Source: JBCCGI01 sp039029355
GTDB lineage: Bacteria > Planctomycetota > UBA1135 > GCA-002686595
Reading direction: 5' to 3'
DNA: 64,000 bases
Assembly (NCBI GenBank): GCA_039029355.1
Contig: JBCCGI010000045.1
Location: forward strand, 1-64,000
In this document: one piece after another, positions 1-8,385 of the stretch
How the letters are laid out: each line of letters opens with the position of its first letter
Position numbering within the stretch: the first letter of the stretch is position 1
Program-made: the position numbers and the translations under genes
The notes under the pieces: model-generated
The model's input: only the letters and a program-made list of their open reading frames with translations
Told to the model about the DNA's origin: nothing
Database searches by the model: none

Positions 1-398
1 AGCTTCACTCGATCTCCTCGGGGTCTGGGACTGGTGGTTCAGCCCCCATGATCCCGGGGAGATTCGGGTGAACAACGTACTTGGACAGGACAGCTAGCCG
101 CTCCCCGGCGCGCTGCCCCGACGGCCGCGAAGCGCTCCGCCGGCCCGACGGCGGCGGATCCGATAAGGATTCTTCAAATCCAGGAACCCAGGCGCGGGAC
201 GCTCCGTCCAAACGCGCATAACCCGCAGCCGGCGAGATCGGATGTCGGCCCCCTCCCGATCCGATCCGCTACTCAGGAGGCGCGGGGACTGAGGGTACTT
301 CCCTTCAGTGACGGAGACCAACCGCGGACCCCGCCCCGGTAGGTCTCCGCTTTTTTAAGCCCACAGCGTTGAGCCGTGGAGCGGGCAAGCTGTCCCGC
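1..398. other. Gene-poor, structured leading region
   Basis: No convincing protein gene lies here. The short open frames (for example one of 68 codons on the minus strand, 5-211) match no family I know. The plus strand carries a series of potential hairpins: 236-243 pairing with 259-266, 289-295 with 302-308 (one G-U pair), and then the terminator at 312-349. This could be the 3' end of a structured small RNA or the 3' UTR of a gene lying before the window. I looked for the conserved cores of RNase P RNA, tmRNA and SRP RNA and did not find them. Confidence 0.4.
312..356 (+). terminator. Intrinsic terminator
   Basis: A perfect 8-bp stem (312-319 with 342-349) encloses a GC-rich loop that can pair further. 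It is followed, after one C, by six T residues at 351-356. This is the classic plus-strand Rho-independent layout. It ends whatever transcript crosses 1-311 and insulates the JAMM gene that starts at 399. Confidence 0.7.
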
Positions 399-884
399 AT
401 GGAAGTTCCTTCCCTCGTGCTGCCCGCTCGCGCATTGGCCGACGTTCGTCGCTGGGCGCAGCAGGCCTACCCGGCGGAGGGATGCGGTCTGCTGGTGGGG
501 CCATGGCCCGGGGCCGCCGTTGCCGTCGAGGTGCGCCGCGTCGTTTCGACGCCCAACCTGGCGCCGCCCGGCGCGCTCGACCGCTTCGAGGTCGACCCGG
601 CTGCGCACCTCGCGACCCAGCGCGAGGCGCGCGCCGAAGGGCTCGACGTGATCGGCGTCTGGCACTCGCATCCCGACCATCCGGCTCGTCCCTCGGCGCG
701 CGACGCGGCCGCGGCGCTGGCGGGCTGGTCCTACCTGATCGTCGCGGTGGAGGCGGGCGTCGACCGCGAAGCGGCTTCCTTCCGCTTCGACGGGCAGGTC
801 TTCGGCGAGCAGCGGATCGTCAGCGATCCTCTTCGGCCTGCTCGAGGAGGCGCCGGAGCTCCTCCGCCTCCTCCTCGGGGCTGA
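399..884 (+). CDS. JAMM/MPN+ (Mov34/JAB1) metallopeptidase-like protein
   Basis: This is a 161-residue JAB-domain protein. It has the full JAMM zinc signature: Glu27 in the YPAEGCG segment, and His89-Ser-His91 followed after seven residues by Ser99 and Asp102. Family members cleave isopeptide or C-terminal bonds of ubiquitin-like or sulfur-carrier proteins. The substrate here is unknown, because no ThiS/MoaD-like or E1-like gene lies nearby. I chose ATG 399 because the family N-terminus (a hydrophobic strand, then an alpha helix, then the Glu) begins there; a TTG at 369 would add ten unrelated residues. The Pro/Gly-rich last 20 residues overlap the 3' end of the convergent gene by 65 bp and are probably not part of the fold. 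Confidence 0.85.
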   Translation: MEVPSLVLPARALADVRRWAQQAYPAEGCGLLVGPWPGAAVAVEVRRVVSTPNLAPPGALDRFEVDPAAHLATQREARAEGLDVIGVWHSHPDHPARPSARDAAAALAGWSYLIVAVEAGVDREAASFRFDGQVFGEQRIVSDPLRPARGGAGAPPPPPRG

Positions 885-2679
885 GCTCCTCGAGCTCGAA
901 GGCGGGCTCGGCGGTCATCTGCATCATCGGCGTGATCCAGAAGAGCCCCATCGGCACCGCGATCGCCGCGCCGGCTCCGATCGCCTGCAGCAGCGGGCTG
1001 CCGCACAGCGCCGCCAGCTGGACCGTCATCGACCCGTCGCCGGTGCCGATCGCGACCAGGTCGTCGCCCTCGATACGCGCGAGCGCGACCGTCGGGCGCG
1101 CGTCGTCGATGAGCTCGGAGTAGGTCGGCAGTACCAGGCCCGGGTCGCGCCCCGGCTCCTCCGGCGAGCGCACCCCGTTGGCCAGGGCCGCGGTGAGCAG
1201 CGTCGCGAAGGGATAGCCTTCGCCCGCCCGGCGCGCGGTGTCCGTGAAGGCCACCGAGCTCAGGTCGTCGAGCGAGCCGCGGGCGCCGGCGAGGAAGCGC
1301 CGGTTGGCCGCGAGCCCCGGGCCGCGCGAGGCGCGCTGGTCGAGCGCGGCGGCGAGCGCCTGCGGGCTCAGCGTGACGAACAGGAAGCCGTCGGCGACGG
1401 CCAGCGAGGGCTCGAGCGGGATCGGCCAGCCTGGGAAGGTCACCGTGGTGCAGCGGGCGTCGCCGTGCAGCCAGTCGCGCGACTCGACGCGCCCCTGCCA
1501 CTGCGAGGCGGCGAGGTCGTCCAGCGTGCCCAGGAGGTAGTCGACCGTGCCGCGCAGCCCCTCCTCGTCGCGGACCTCCAGGAAGAGCACCAGCGACAGC
1601 ATCCCGCCGCCACCGGTGGAGTCCGCGGTGTACCAGCCGAGCGTCGAGCCCAGGTGGTCGACCAGGTCGCGCTCGAGGTGGATGCCGGTGAGGGCCTGGA
1701 TCAGCTCGAGCGGGTCGCCGCCGTCCTCGGGGGCGAGCATGGTGATCCAGTCGATCAGGCCCGAGGGCGCGCTCTGCTGGAGCGCGGCCGACACGGCGTC
1801 GGAGGGGATCAGGCCGAGGTCCGAGGGCTCCAGCGGCGCCGGCTCGAGCCAGCCCGAGCGCTCCATCGCCTGGCGATAGCCCCCGGTGCGGGTCGCGAAG
1901 TGGGCCACGCCTTCCTCGACGCCCCAGGCGAAGCGCACGCGCATCGCGTCCGGGCCCAGCAGGCCGAAGGCGGCGAGCTGGGCGTAGGTCTCTTCGGCGT
2001 CCGGCCCGAGGCCGCCCAGGAGCATCTCGACCGCGGACGACAGCCGCGGCAGGTCCAGCTGGACGGCGAGCAGCGGCTCGACACCGACCGGCAGGTCCAT
2101 GGAGCCGAGGCCCAGCGGGCCGGGCTCCATGCCGCCGAGGGCGACGAAGATGCGCTCCTCCTCGCCGGCGCCGACCAGCCCGTGCTCCAGCGGCCCGAGC
2201 GGCGTCTCGGCGCCGTCGGCGCCCAGGTCGGCCAGCAGCCGCGCCAGCTCGGCCGCCACGGCCCGCGTGCGGCCGGGAGAGGCTCCGTCGTCCGGCGCGA
2301 CGTCGAGCTGCAGCCGCAGCGGCATGCCGGCGGCCGGCTCGGTCGCGTCGAGCGTCAGCGAGGCCGGAGAGGCCAGCAGCGCCGCCAGCAGGCTCAGCAC
2401 GCGCGGCGCCATCGGCTGGTCCTCGACGAGCTCCAGGAGCCGCTCGTCGAGCAGCCCCACCGCCCGCCGCAGCCCGGCGTCGCGGGGATCGGCCAGCAGC
2501 CGGTCGCCGCCCGCGCTGTAGAGCACCAGCCCGGCGGAATTGACCGTCGGCTCCTCGCCGCGCGGCAGCGCTGCGGCGGGCTCGAGGACGGGCGAGGCGG
2601 GGGTCATCTCGCCGGGGCCCGCGGCGGGAGCGGCGCAGGCGGCGACGAGCGTGAGGAGGAGCAGCGGAGTGGGGCGCAT
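820..2679 (-). CDS. Putative lipoprotein, DUF3352-like
   Basis: This protein of about 619 residues starts with a lipoprotein signal peptide: a short basic end, a Leu-rich core and the lipobox LVAAC with Cys15. I set the start at ATG 2679, ten codons inside the longest frame, because the signal peptide begins there. The body has repeated segments in which small alpha/beta units alternate with phrases about "dark" residues such as LIPSDAV and EVRDEEGL. This resembles the DUF3352 family of secreted proteins of unknown function. Near the C-terminus is one hydrophobic stretch rich in Gly/Ala, followed by an acidic, probably helical tail. It is divergent from the EAL-HDOD gene and overlaps the JAMM gene tail to tail. 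The family assignment is tentative; the reading frame is not in doubt. Confidence 0.7.
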   Translation of the reverse strand: MRPTPLLLLTLVAACAAPAAGPGEMTPASPVLEPAAALPRGEEPTVNSAGLVLYSAGGDRLLADPRDAGLRRAVGLLDERLLELVEDQPMAPRVLSLLAALLASPASLTLDATEPAAGMPLRLQLDVAPDDGASPGRTRAVAAELARLLADLGADGAETPLGPLEHGLVGAGEEERIFVALGGMEPGPLGLGSMDLPVGVEPLLAVQLDLPRLSSAVEMLLGGLGPDAEETYAQLAAFGLLGPDAMRVRFAWGVEEGVAHFATRTGGYRQAMERSGWLEPAPLEPSDLGLIPSDAVSAALQQSAPSGLIDWITMLAPEDGGDPLELIQALTGIHLERDLVDHLGSTLGWYTADSTGGGGMLSLVLFLEVRDEEGLRGTVDYLLGTLDDLAASQWQGRVESRDWLHGDARCTTVTFPGWPIPLEPSLAVADGFLFVTLSPQALAAALDQRASRGPGLAANRRFLAGARGSLDDLSSVAFTDTARRAGEGYPFATLLTAALANGVRSPEEPGRDPGLVLPTYSELIDDARPTVALARIEGDDLVAIGTGDGSMTVQLAALCGSPLLQAIGAGAAIAVPMGLFWITPMMQMTAEPAFELEELSPEEEAEELRRLLEQAEEDR

Positions 2680-2868
2680 GGGGGCGAGCGTAAGAGCCGC
2701 CCCGCCCACCCGGAAGCGCTTTCGGTCCGCCGGGCCGCGCTCCCGACCGGAGCACGCTACCTGACAGGGCCGAACGGTTTCGTGGCTGCGAGCTACAGCT
2801 CGCGTGCCGATCCCGCCGAACGACCGATCCGGGCCGGATCCCCTGGGCCCAGGCGTTCACCTCATCTT

Positions 2869-4083
2869 ATGCAGGATTTCTATGTCGGAAGGCAGCCGAT
2901 CTACGGCCGCAACCTCGACGTCTATGCGTACGAGCTGCTCTTCCGAAGCGGGGACCTGGACTACGCCGACTTCGCCGAGGGCGACCGCGCCACCTCGCTC
3001 GTCATCCTGAACGCCTTCACGGAGATCGGCCTGGACCGCGTGGTGGGGGAGCGCATGGCGTTCCTGAACCTCACGCGCGGGTTCATCGTCGGCGAGTACC
3101 CGCTCCCGGTGCCGCACGAGCGGGTCGTGCTCGAGGTGCTCGAGGACGTGCAGCCCGACGCGGCCGTCATCCGCGGGCTGCGGCGGCTCAAGCAGGCGGG
3201 CTACCTGATCGCGCTCGACGACTACGCCTCGACCGGGCACCACCGGCCGCTGCTCTCGCTCGCGGACATCGTCAAGGTCGACTGCCTGAGCCTGGACCCC
3301 GATCAGATCCGCGTCCAGGTGGAGTCGCTGGCCCGCTACGACGCCAAGCTCCTGGCCGAGAAGATCGAGACCCAGGAGCAGTTCAACGCCTGCCGCGAGC
3401 TGGGCTTCGACTACTTCCAGGGCTTCTTCCTGTCGCGGCCCAACGTGATCCACGAGCGCGGCGTCCGCACCAACCGGATCAACCTGCTGCGCCTCCTGGC
3501 CGACCTCCAGGACCCCGGCTGCGACTTCGACACGGTGCACGAGATCGTCGCCCAGGACGTGGCCCTCAGCTACAAGCTGCTGCGGCACATCAACTCGGCG
3601 GCGTTCGGGCTCCCGCGACGGATCGAGTCGGTGCGCGAGACGCTGGTCTACCTCGGCTTCCGGCAGGTCAAGAACCTGGCGAGCCTCTTCCTGATGGCCA
3701 GCGTCGACGACAAGCCCCACGACCTGGTCGTGACTTCGATGCTGCGGGGGAAGATGTGCGAGCTGATGGCCGTCGCCCACGGGCGCGTCGATCCCCACCG
3801 CGCCTTCACCGTCGGGCTGTTCTCGGTGCTCGACGCCCTGATGGACTGCCCGATGGACTCGGCCCTCCGCGGGCTGCCCTTTGCGGATGAGCTGCGCGAG
3901 GCCCTGCTCGAGCGGAGGGGCGATCTGGGCGAGGTCCTGAGCTCGACCTTGGCCTACGAGCGCGGGGACTGGGATCGGGTCCTGTGCCTCGATCTGACCC
4001 GCGGGCAGATCAAGGCCGCCTTCCTGGGCGCCGTGGAGTGGGTGGACGCCATCGATCAGGAGCTCCTGAGCCTGGCCGCCTGA
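2869..4083 (+). CDS. EAL-HDOD signalling protein (YuxH/CdgJ type)
   Basis: This 404-residue protein has an N-terminal EAL-like domain (about 1-205) and a C-terminal HDOD domain (about 210-390). The start of the EAL domain, VGRQPIYGRN...YELLFR, is the hallmark of this two-domain family. The EAL triplet reads ELL (residues 22-24). Later blocks are partly kept (DDYAS, VKVD, EKIET, FQGFFLS). Proteins of this group usually do not hydrolyse cyclic-di-GMP and act through protein contacts. The HDOD part has the usual SYKLLRHINSAAFG segment. ATG 2869 begins exactly at the conserved N-terminus. The same frame stays open far upstream, but that stretch is antisense to the preceding gene. Confidence 0.9.
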   Translation: MQDFYVGRQPIYGRNLDVYAYELLFRSGDLDYADFAEGDRATSLVILNAFTEIGLDRVVGERMAFLNLTRGFIVGEYPLPVPHERVVLEVLEDVQPDAAVIRGLRRLKQAGYLIALDDYASTGHHRPLLSLADIVKVDCLSLDPDQIRVQVESLARYDAKLLAEKIETQEQFNACRELGFDYFQGFFLSRPNVIHERGVRTNRINLLRLLADLQDPGCDFDTVHEIVAQDVALSYKLLRHINSAAFGLPRRIESVRETLVYLGFRQVKNLASLFLMASVDDKPHDLVVTSMLRGKMCELMAVAHGRVDPHRAFTVGLFSVLDALMDCPMDSALRGLPFADELREALLERRGDLGEVLSSTLAYERGDWDRVLCLDLTRGQIKAAFLGAVEWVDAIDQELLSLAA

Positions 4084-4132
4084 CGTACTCCCTCGCCCCC
4101 CAAAGGACCTGCCGATATCCTTTGCCGCTCGC

Positions 4133-6616
4133 ATGAGCGACGTCCCCCCCCAAAGCTCCAGCGACCCGGCGACGCCGTCCGGCCCCAACGGGCCGATCGC
4201 GCTCGGGCTGTTCCTGATCTCGGCCGCGGTGCTCGCGCTGCAGGTCCTGCAGACGCGCATCCTGTCGGTGCAGATGTGGCACCACCATTCCTACATGGTG
4301 GTGACCATGACGCTGCTCGGCTTCGCGGCGGCCGGCTCGCTCGTCACCGTCCGGTCGTCGCTCCTGCGCGGCAACGTGGCGCGGCGGATGGGCATCTCGG
4401 GGCACCTGTTCTTCGCGAGCACCATCCTGGGCTTCCTGCTGCTGTCGCAGACGGCGGACCGCGCTGCGGAGATGACGGCGGCGGGGAGCTACATCGCGCT
4501 GTCGCTCTTCTACAGCTACCTGCTGCTGCCGTACTTCTTCGGCGGCATGGTCGTCACGCTCGCGCTGTCGTCCGCGCGCGACGTCCACCGGCTGTACTTC
4601 GTCAACCTGGTCGGCAGCGCGCTCGGGGCCTGGCTGTTCATCGCGGTAATCACGCCGCTCGGCGGCGAGCGGTTGCTCGTGCTCTGCGCCTCGCTCGGCG
4701 CGGTCGCCGGGGCGCTGATGCTCGCGCGTGAGAGCGGCTTCTGGCGGCTGGCCAGCGTCGGCGCGCTGGGCACGGCGGCGGTGCTCTTCTGGGGCGCTCC
4801 GGAGTGGCTGGCGGTTCAGGTCGCCAGCAACAAGGCCGAAACGGACGTGCTCGAAAACGTGCCCGGCGCCGAGGTGATCGACTCGCGCTGGACGCCGCTG
4901 TGCCGGCTCGACGTGGTCCGCATCCCCGAGCAGGACGGGGTCGCCTTCCCGATCCACATCTATCAGGACGGGGATGCGATCACGATCATGCACTCGGACG
5001 AGAGCTGGCAGTACGAGCCGCCGGCCGGGCTGAACACGATGGCCTACCTGCCGCACTCGCTGCGGATGCAGGAGGGCGGCGAGCGACCCGAGGCGCTGGT
5101 GATCGGCGTCGGCGGCGGCATCGACATTCGCTACGGCCTCGCCCAGGGCGCGCGGAGCGTGCTCGGCATCGAGATCAACTCCGAGACCGTCCGGATGGTC
5201 GGCGAGGACTTCGCCGAGCTCAACAACGACGTCTACCACCGCCGCATCGAGAACGGCCCGGACGACGTGCAGACGGCGGCCGTGCGCGTCGGTGAGGGCC
5301 GCAGCACCCTGCGGCGCCTGACCGAGAAGTTCGACGTCATCGAGCTGTCCGGCACCGACACGTACACCGCCGGCAACGCCGGGGCGTACGTGCTGTCGGA
5401 GTCCTATCTCTACACGCGCGAGGCGCTGGGCGAGTACTTCGACCACCTGAAGCCGGGCGGTACGCTCGGCGTGATCCGGCTCGCCTACGACCCGCCGCGC
5501 GAGAGCCTGCGGCTGTTCGCGATCGCGCTCAGCGAGCTGCGCGAGCGCGGCGTCGAGCGGCCGTCGCAGAACGCCGTCGTGATCTACCACGAGGCGCTCC
5601 ACGAGCGCAGCGGCGAGATCGTGCGCTTCACGGTCGGCGTCTTCTCGCCCGACCCGATCCCCGCCGACGCGATCGCGCTGTACTCGCAGGCCGGCCTGGT
5701 CGAGAACTACCGCATCGCCTACTACCCGGGGATGGAGGGCAGCAATCCCTTCACCGAGCTCGGCGCCGCGATCGACGCGGGCACCGAGGAGGGCTTCTAC
5801 GCGGAGTACCCCTGGGACGTGCGCCCGGTGGGCGACGACTCGCCCTTCTTCTTCAACTTCCACCACTGGTCGGCGCTTTGGGGCGAGGACCAGGCGGCGG
5901 ACGAGTGGAACGAGCTCACCGGCGGGCCGATCGGGCTGCAGATCCTCGGCACGCTGCTGGTGCAGACGACGCTGTTGACCGCGCTGTTGGTCATCGTGCC
6001 GCTGCTGTTCCTGCGGCGCAGCGGGCTCGACACGTCGAACGCCGGGCGCCACCTGGTCTACTTCCTGTGCCTGGGTGCGGGCTTCATGTTCCTCGAGATC
6101 AGCACGGCCCAGCGGCTGGTGCTGTTCCTGGGGCACCCGACCTACTCGCTCACCGTGACGCTCTCGTGCTTCCTGTTCTTCGCGGGGCTCGGGAGCCTGT
6201 GGTCGCGCCGCTTCCACGCCGCGCCGGCGCGCGGGCTGCGGCGCGTCATCCCGGTGCTGGCGGCGGTGATCGTGGTGCACACGCTGCTGCTCGATCCGCT
6301 GCTCAGCGCGCTGCTGCACCTGCCGCTGCCGGCCCGCATCGCGAGCTGCGTGGCGGTCCTGGCGCCGCTGAACTTCCTGATGGGCATCCCGTTCCCGATC
6401 GGCCTGGCGCGCCTGCAGCGCCTGGCGCCCAGCCTGGTGCCCTGGGCCCCGGGCGCCAACGGGGGCGCCAGCGTCATCGCTTCGATTCTGTGTATCGTCG
6501 TGGCGATGGAGAGCGGCTTCCGCACCGTGTCGCTGGTGGCGCTGGCGATGTACGTCGTCGCGGTGCTGGCCGTCACCACCGGGCCGCTGTCGCCCGCGCG
6601 GAGCGACGGCGCGTGA
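4133..6616 (+). CDS. Membrane-embedded spermidine-synthase-like protein
   Basis: This 827-residue protein has three parts: about six membrane helices (residues 20-225), a soluble Rossmann methyltransferase-fold domain of the spermidine synthase type (about 230-560), and a second membrane block (about 600-820). The nucleotide-binding loop VIGVGGGIDIRY lies near residue 323, followed by an acidic strand end (GIEIN). The segment FDVIELSGTD takes the place of the polyamine-site Asp motif. Such fused proteins are common in Planctomycetota and Deltaproteobacteria, and their substrate is not established. Its stop overlaps the start of the next gene (GTGA), so the two are probably translated together. 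Confidence 0.85.
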   Translation: MSDVPPQSSSDPATPSGPNGPIALGLFLISAAVLALQVLQTRILSVQMWHHHSYMVVTMTLLGFAAAGSLVTVRSSLLRGNVARRMGISGHLFFASTILGFLLLSQTADRAAEMTAAGSYIALSLFYSYLLLPYFFGGMVVTLALSSARDVHRLYFVNLVGSALGAWLFIAVITPLGGERLLVLCASLGAVAGALMLARESGFWRLASVGALGTAAVLFWGAPEWLAVQVASNKAETDVLENVPGAEVIDSRWTPLCRLDVVRIPEQDGVAFPIHIYQDGDAITIMHSDESWQYEPPAGLNTMAYLPHSLRMQEGGERPEALVIGVGGGIDIRYGLAQGARSVLGIEINSETVRMVGEDFAELNNDVYHRRIENGPDDVQTAAVRVGEGRSTLRRLTEKFDVIELSGTDTYTAGNAGAYVLSESYLYTREALGEYFDHLKPGGTLGVIRLAYDPPRESLRLFAIALSELRERGVERPSQNAVVIYHEALHERSGEIVRFTVGVFSPDPIPADAIALYSQAGLVENYRIAYYPGMEGSNPFTELGAAIDAGTEEGFYAEYPWDVRPVGDDSPFFFNFHHWSALWGEDQAADEWNELTGGPIGLQILGTLLVQTTLLTALLVIVPLLFLRRSGLDTSNAGRHLVYFLCLGAGFMFLEISTAQRLVLFLGHPTYSLTVTLSCFLFFAGLGSLWSRRFHAAPARGLRRVIPVLAAVIVVHTLLLDPLLSALLHLPLPARIASCVAVLAPLNFLMGIPFPIGLARLQRLAPSLVPWAPGANGGASVIASILCIVVAMESGFRTVSLVALAMYVVAVLAVTTGPLSPARSDGA

Positions 6617-7794
6617 GCGAAACGGCCGCCCCCGCGGCCCCGCGCCGCGTGCTCCCCGTCCGGTGGCTGCTGTCTCCGGGGGCGGATCTGACGCTGCTCG
6701 TCGGCAGCGTGCTGGTCAGCTACGGGTTGCTCTTCTTCTGGAGCAGCGGGCGCCTGTCGCTCACCGGGCTGATCGCGATCTGGGTGTTCGGGCTCCACGG
6801 CCCGCACTTCTGGGGCACGATGAGCCGCACGTTCCTCGACCCGTCCGAGTGGCGCGAGCGGGGGCCGGTCCTGAAGCGCTCGTTGCTCTGGTTCCTCGTC
6901 GGCCCGGCGATGGTCGGGGCGGGGTTGCTGCTCAAGCGCGCGACGGGCTACGAGGACCTCGTGCTGCTGTTCTTCTTCCTGGCGGCGCTGTGGGCCTTCC
7001 AGCACGTCATCAAGCAGCACTTCGGCTTCGTCGCGCTCTACCGCGCGAAGCACAAGGAGTTCGAGAAGGGCGGCTTCACGTTCCTGAAGTGGTATCTGCT
7101 CGTCTCGATGTGGGCGCCGGTGCTCCTCGTGCTCGTGCGGGCCGAGGCCTGGTTCATGCGCATCCCCCTCGCGATGGTGTGGGGGCGCAGCGTCGGGCTG
7201 GAAGAGGTGCTCTCCACCACCGGCGTCATCGGCGACGCCTGCATGGTGGTCTTCTGGGCCGCGCAGGTCGTCTTCGCGGGCTATCTCGTGCGCCAGGTCG
7301 TGACGGGACGTGGGCTCAACGTGCCGGTGCTGTTGATCGTGGCGGCGTCGGTGCCGCTGAACTACTTCGTCTGCTTCGCCTGCCTCGACGCGGCGCTGAC
7401 GGGGCCGGCGGGCAACTTCGAGGCCTACGCCTTCGTCCCGCTCGTCACCTCGTACCACAACATCCAGTACCACGCGCTGATCTGGCACTTCAACCGCGAG
7501 AAGTACGGCGCGCGTGGGGCGGAGTTCGGGCTGGCGGGCAAGGCCAACGCGTCGCTCCTCACCTATGTCGCGTGCGGCGTGGCGTACACGCTGGTCACGA
7601 TCGGGATCGAGTACTACCCCTTCAACGTCTACGACCTGGTCGGCTTCGCGCGCGACACCTACGTGGGCGAGATCCTGGCCGCCGGCATCTGGGGCTTCTC
7701 GTTCCTGCACTACTACGTCGACGCTCAGATCTGGCACGTGCGCAGCGACGAGAACCTGCAGCGGGTGCTCGGCTTCGCGAAGCCGCGCACCTAA
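6613..7794 (+). CDS. Polytopic membrane protein with clustered histidines
   Basis: This 393-residue protein has 8-10 predicted membrane helices and no family I can name. It starts at GTG 6613, overlapping the preceding stop by 4 nt. Its striking feature is histidine pairs at helix ends: His62/His65, His131/His136, His282/His287/His292, and His366/Asp370/His375. That spacing recalls membrane di-iron or haem/iron enzymes (desaturase, hydroxylase and Brp/Blh carotenoid-cleaving families), but I cannot assign it to one of them. The coupling with the spermidine-synthase-like gene suggests a joint function on a lipid or polyamine substrate (inference). Confidence 0.8.
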   Translation: MSETAAPAAPRRVLPVRWLLSPGADLTLLVGSVLVSYGLLFFWSSGRLSLTGLIAIWVFGLHGPHFWGTMSRTFLDPSEWRERGPVLKRSLLWFLVGPAMVGAGLLLKRATGYEDLVLLFFFLAALWAFQHVIKQHFGFVALYRAKHKEFEKGGFTFLKWYLLVSMWAPVLLVLVRAEAWFMRIPLAMVWGRSVGLEEVLSTTGVIGDACMVVFWAAQVVFAGYLVRQVVTGRGLNVPVLLIVAASVPLNYFVCFACLDAALTGPAGNFEAYAFVPLVTSYHNIQYHALIWHFNREKYGARGAEFGLAGKANASLLTYVACGVAYTLVTIGIEYYPFNVYDLVGFARDTYVGEILAAGIWGFSFLHYYVDAQIWHVRSDENLQRVLGFAKPRT

Positions 7795-8385
7795 GTGCCC
7801 GGCGGCGAGTCAGCGTTCGCGGCCTACCGGCCCGACGGCAGCTCGGGCCGGGCGAAGCCGGTGGAGGGCCTCGCGGTGCGCCCCGCGGCGCCGCGCGACC
7901 TGCGGGCGGTGGCGGAGATCCGCAGCGAGCGCGACGGCGGTCCGGTCGACAAGTGGGCCGGCTGGGCCGAGCGTGTGCGCGAGGGCGTCGAGCGCGCGCC
8001 CGACCGCTCGGCCTTCCTGGTCGCCGAGGGCGCGTGCAGGGTCGTCGGCTACGGCTACGCGACCTTCTGGGAGCCGCCCGACGACGCGCCGGCGAACAGC
8101 ATGCCCGCGGGCTGGTACCTGCTCGGCGTTTGCGTGAGCCGCGCCTGGCGCCGGCGCGGCGTGGGGGCGCGCCTGACCGCCGCGCGCCTGGCCTGGATCG
8201 CCGAGCGCGCGGAAACCGCGCTCTACTTCGCGAACGAGAACAACGGCGCCACGCTCGACCTGCACGCCGCCTTCGGCTTCCGCGAGGTGCGGCGCGGTCT
8301 GTGGTTCCCGGGCGTGTCGTTCTCGGGCGGCGCCGAGGGCGTGCTGTTCCGCGCCGAACTAGGGCGCCCTAGGGCACGGTCGTAA
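7795..8385 (+). CDS. GNAT family N-acetyltransferase
   Basis: This 196-residue protein has the GNAT core. A strand ending in YLLGVCVS is followed by the acetyl-CoA pyrophosphate loop RAWRRRGVGARL (about 115-125), then a helix and the ENNGATLDLHAAFGF segment typical of motif B. The acceptor is unknown. The GTG start at 7795 directly abuts the upstream stop, so it closes a three-gene operon. A second in-frame GTG nearer the domain (7861) is possible. The last 17 bp overlap the convergent SGNH hydrolase gene. Confidence 0.85.
   Translation: MPGGESAFAAYRPDGSSGRAKPVEGLAVRPAAPRDLRAVAEIRSERDGGPVDKWAGWAERVREGVERAPDRSAFLVAEGACRVVGYGYATFWEPPDDAPANSMPAGWYLLGVCVSRAWRRRGVGARLTAARLAWIAERAETALYFANENNGATLDLHAAFGFREVRRGLWFPGVSFSGGAEGVLFRAELGRPRARS

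Noticed and set aside
1..368. RNase P RNA, tmRNA or SRP RNA
   Set aside because: None of the universally conserved core sequences (for example GAAAGTCC-type P4, the tRNA-like ends and ALAA tag of tmRNA, or the SRP GGAAG-type loop) is found on either strand.
4010..6319. Very long minus-strand open frame (769 codons), and similar ones opposite most real genes (for example 8223-10043, 2857-4260, 59184-61439)
   Set aside because: They lie antisense to clear gene families and have Arg/Ala/Gly/Pro-rich translations without domains. Strong G/C bias at third codon positions removes stops from the opposite strand.
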